Source: Pseudomonas cichorii (lineage in GTDB: Bacteria > Pseudomonadota > Gammaproteobacteria > Pseudomonadales > Pseudomonadaceae). From it: a stretch of DNA of 64,000 nt. The stretch covers positions 124,001 through 188,000 of the forward strand of contig NZ_BLVZ01000012.1 in the NCBI RefSeq assembly GCF_015471405.1. Direction: 5' to 3'. This document shows, in pieces, positions 62,701-64,000 of this stretch (position 1 is the first letter of the stretch; each line of letters begins with the position of its first letter). The notes beneath the pieces are model-generated. The model was not told the origin of the DNA. It was given only the letters and a program-made list of their open reading frames with translations, and searched no databases. A program made the position numbers and the translations under genes.

Positions 62701-63376
62701 CGGTACGTTCTAGGTTAAAGTTCTCACGTAGAATAGTTACTTCTACTGTGTCAAACGGAAGGTGGTCCTGCAAACTACGCCTTCCTATCTGAAGCAGAAG
62801 CTGACGGGACAGCAATTTCACGGGAGCGCCGAGATGGTTGCGTCTTATTATTTGACCCGTAGGGTCCGTGTCTAAGAAATGGGCGATTCTAGAAACACTC
62901 CAGATATCAAGATGGATTCCAGTTGATTTCGCTAAGCTTTCTACCGATGATCGTAAATCCACCGATGGTTCACAGTTGGTGGTCAAGGCATATGTGACAG
63001 CGAGCTCTGGGTGCTCTTCACGGAGTTTTCGAATCTCAGAAATCCCTTTAACTAAGTCTCCGGCAGGCTTGGTTGGCTTACTCCCAGGATTTTTAGGTAT
63101 GACTCTGGCAGGGTCATGGAGCCATTTGCCCTTCAAATCGTTTTGCTCCGTGGTGTGTGCAGCGCAAACAAACCGGGGCGGGGACTCCATTAGTAGCCAG
63201 CCTACATTATCAAAGGGGGCTTTCACGGTCTTGCCGCCAGGTTTCACGCCGGGATGGGACAGATTTCCGTAAACCATTGGGGACGCAGCTCGAAGTACGG
63301 CTGCGGCTAAACGCTCAAAGGCCGCGGCATCGTTCATCTGGGATAAACTACGCTCAGTATCAGAACTCATTTCCAT
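59747..63376 (-). CDS. Nuclease-like / STAND NTPase / helical-repeat protein
   Basis: Encodes 1209 aa (start at 63376; a second ATG at 63370 is equally possible, and the RBS is weak). Residues 1-180 look like a divergent restriction-endonuclease-like domain (PFDNVGWLLMESPPRFVCAA, then HTTEQNDLKGKW). The NTPase core has Walker A GASGMGKTTS (near 230) and Walker B LTILIEDVNRVE (near 305). The rest is helical repeats. By eye its codons are AT-richer than the surrounding Pseudomonas genes, a sign of transfer. It resembles antiviral STAND proteins in build; it is not a close copy of its neighbour at 55022. Function is inferred. Confidence 0.78.
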   Translation of the reverse strand: MEMSSDTERSLSQMNDAAAFERLAAAVLRAASPMVYGNLSHPGVKPGGKTVKAPFDNVGWLLMESPPRFVCAAHTTEQNDLKGKWLHDPARVIPKNPGSKPTKPAGDLVKGISEIRKLREEHPELAVTYALTTNCEPSVDLRSSVESLAKSTGIHLDIWSVSRIAHFLDTDPTGQIIRRNHLGAPVKLLSRQLLLQIGRRSLQDHLPFDTVEVTILRENFNLERTDTLVVGASGMGKTTSCATALDSYITDGLPAIVLKSEFLLGAASIEIALEAELRRQEPDLEAGAGRKALLLCMKEEPLTILIEDVNRVETPALLLNKILGWTRATARSWRVILPIWPQYLDVIEDKKRTLENVDLIYVEKYTSSEAIKAISKRADRSHVSIDELHIQTLADRLGHDPFLIGFYDMKSTEPPADVINQYIEDHIKIIASRSHCMPIELIHAINNLLHAMLQHGVLSPNWRQITSWIPNRDTINLLTKISLEGNLLRINNTNTDGILEFRHDRLLHKLLSGAITEAIGSEEFPHYVTDPFFSEATADAIVKIKLPLSRLLILMDSTPVTAAHALRIASEIDSDYADTAAEALYHWLHYHSNDADFSNQRYAIARTLSEVSSTHVLSLVSSFGRDDYFWHPLLAAAFKNGNFSAGFTLLQLCELGTAGSTIQNLTNSVLNSCRDELLPAIKRELGHCHEKVFNSKVGALRLAGYIGCSSLAESIQECWDQDRSKIDCLSSYIFAAARCSGDNSEITLGPICDAWESLPDETNSTMGQPAERIAAENVAWAFITYTPSKAIQYFIYRSKRSEKLRWPITYMLRAVDHPDAVEHLARYSAENSNFIDPRILKSDWERGGRNKGRKMSIASKDRLMSIACNVEEIESIRQEAFAFWALTLEDRDLKTARTIRPESPLYERALWVRARMKDQSVISELVNKVPEDPVYWLQVERYLWSEELTDTLPPLLDRLAESPESFSDLEFSLARALYNVDPHKVTSMLEPRWASLKSKPMIVQILLLMSDAASAKLAQASFDSSPHPCELLRHFSLSSFKYLHRKNPNHNQKTALNNIKPYLNHFTNNELVLLAHECTKGGLTDFRTKYIDPIINSNPYAPKPPSEKAVHTQTLDLALLNEPGTIVNRYQWLGRQLENGIPRAKIIDELLAWLKLHPEDRALFIVGDILSNEATRSEFYIFETVFRERNTSAEYVNSIRFDVFSRTLI

Positions 63377-63440
63377 ATGTTAAACACCGTGAAAAAAGAA
63401 ACATTTGACGTCCAAGCTAGACGCACGATATCGCTACCAG

Positions 63441-64000
63441 TCAGAGGTACTTCTTGAACGTTGCAGTCGTGATCTCCACCATGCATCCAAGTAATGCAGC
63501 ACACGGCAGCAGCACCCATGTGGGATTCAACGAGCAAGGTAGGGAAAGGTAAATCACCCATGGACTCACCATCAATGGCAACAGTGCGCGTTTTGCTCGA
63601 TGTTAGACAAAGCTGCTTTCTCGACCAGCTCCAAATTTACGCAGGTCACGTCGCATCAAACCGTCGACGGCACCGGTGATCACCGCAATTAGGAACAGAG
63701 GCATAGCCAGAGTCAGCACCGCCAAGCGCACCACAAAAGTGAAGATCGTGAATAGGGCTGCCAGCAAGTAGTCCTGCATCACAACGTAGGCCTGCGCGAA
63801 CTGCCCCTGCAGTGACGCTTCTCGACTGAGCAGTTTCAGCTGGGTGTCCGATTTCGCCCATCCAGAGCGCACCACGACCCAATCGTTCAGGTGTTCGAGT
63901 ACCTTGGCGGTCGCTTGCGCGGGTTCTTGCACAAGCAGTGAATTCTTGAAATGGCCACTGAGTCAACCCAGCTCACTCAGCCACATGGCATGGCTGTGAT
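63441..64000 (-). pseudogene. ICE membrane protein (TIGR03747/PFL_4697-like), decayed and partial
   Basis: Reading the minus strand in one frame gives HFKNSLLVQEPAQATAKVLE, then RLAVLTLAMPLFLI, AVDGLMRRDLRKFGAGRESS and a tail ending TATFKKYL at 63441, all characteristic of the conserved integrating-conjugative-element membrane family next to the TraD/TraG coupling gene. Two nonsense codons interrupt it: TGA at about 63962-63964 (where Trp is expected in ELGWLSGHF) and TAA at 63603-63605 (where Tyr is expected before HRAKR). The gene continues past the window edge. It shows the right flank is a degraded conjugative element. Confidence 0.75.

Noticed and set aside
1..64000. tRNA/rRNA genes, CRISPR arrays, intact IS elements
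   Set aside because: None could be recognised on reading; no regularly spaced repeats and no transposase-like protein seen.

Overview
The window looks like a chromosomal segment of a Pseudomonas from the P. syringae complex, probably a woody-host lineage. Grounds: GC-rich coding, a MexEF-OprN-type efflux operon, antABC and catBCA with XylS-type control, and a block (about 36.5-51.6 kb) whose gene content matches what I recall of the published WHOP island (anthranilate and catechol operons, an indole-oxidising operon, an aerotaxis receptor). The assignment rests on recognising protein families by eye; no database search was run.

Layout. (1) 0.4-11.6 kb, housekeeping/accessory: TPR protein, oprN-mexF-mexE on the minus strand, an MBL-fold hydrolase, a NepI-like MFS exporter, and a DoxX-like membrane protein divergent from a TetR regulator with two palindromic operators between them. 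(2) 11.6-26.6 kb, a probable quaternary-amine (betaine) catabolic cluster: MFS, GbcA/Stc2-type Rieske oxygenase, MmgE/PrpD protein, LysR, a ProVWX-like ABC importer with a short coupled leader ORF, a GlxA-type regulator broken by a frameshift, an FAD amine oxidase, a DHDPS-family lyase, an aldehyde dehydrogenase and a second intact GlxA-type regulator. The set fits stepwise demethylation and oxidation of something like a (hydroxy)proline betaine. (3) 26.7-29.2 kb: GST, SDR and a divergent AraC regulator. (4) 29.3-36.4 kb: an IclR-controlled cluster with MFS, class III CoA-transferase, HMG-CoA-lyase-type aldolase, SMP-30 lactonase and CitMHS carrier, with three matching inverted repeats as candidate operators; it probably uses a citrate-like branched acid (3-hydroxy-3-methylglutarate or citramalate). 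(5) 36.5-51.6 kb: a contiguous indole-to-catechol-to-muconolactone route. An AraC/XylS regulator diverges from four genes for indole to anthranilate; then come a porin, a PAS chemoreceptor, antABC, antR and catB-catC-catA. Only catD and the lower 3-oxoadipate steps are missing.

(6) 51.6-64 kb is different in character. It holds three very large proteins: a Rad50/RecF-like ATPase with a CPAC zinc-hook-like motif, a 1338-aa fusion of XRE helix-turn-helix, Mrr-like PD-(D/E)XK nuclease, STAND NTPase and helical repeats, and a 1209-aa nuclease-like/STAND/helical-repeat protein. Strong hairpins surround them. They lie beside a decayed integrative-conjugative-element membrane gene carrying two in-frame nonsense codons at the right edge. 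This is best read as an anti-phage defence island in a degenerate mobile element, and it is the most likely place for an undescribed system.

The catabolic regions share a theme: uptake and breakdown of plant-derived aromatics, betaines and branched acids, each with its own local regulator and visible operator-like repeats. No tRNA, rRNA, CRISPR array or intact insertion sequence was seen.
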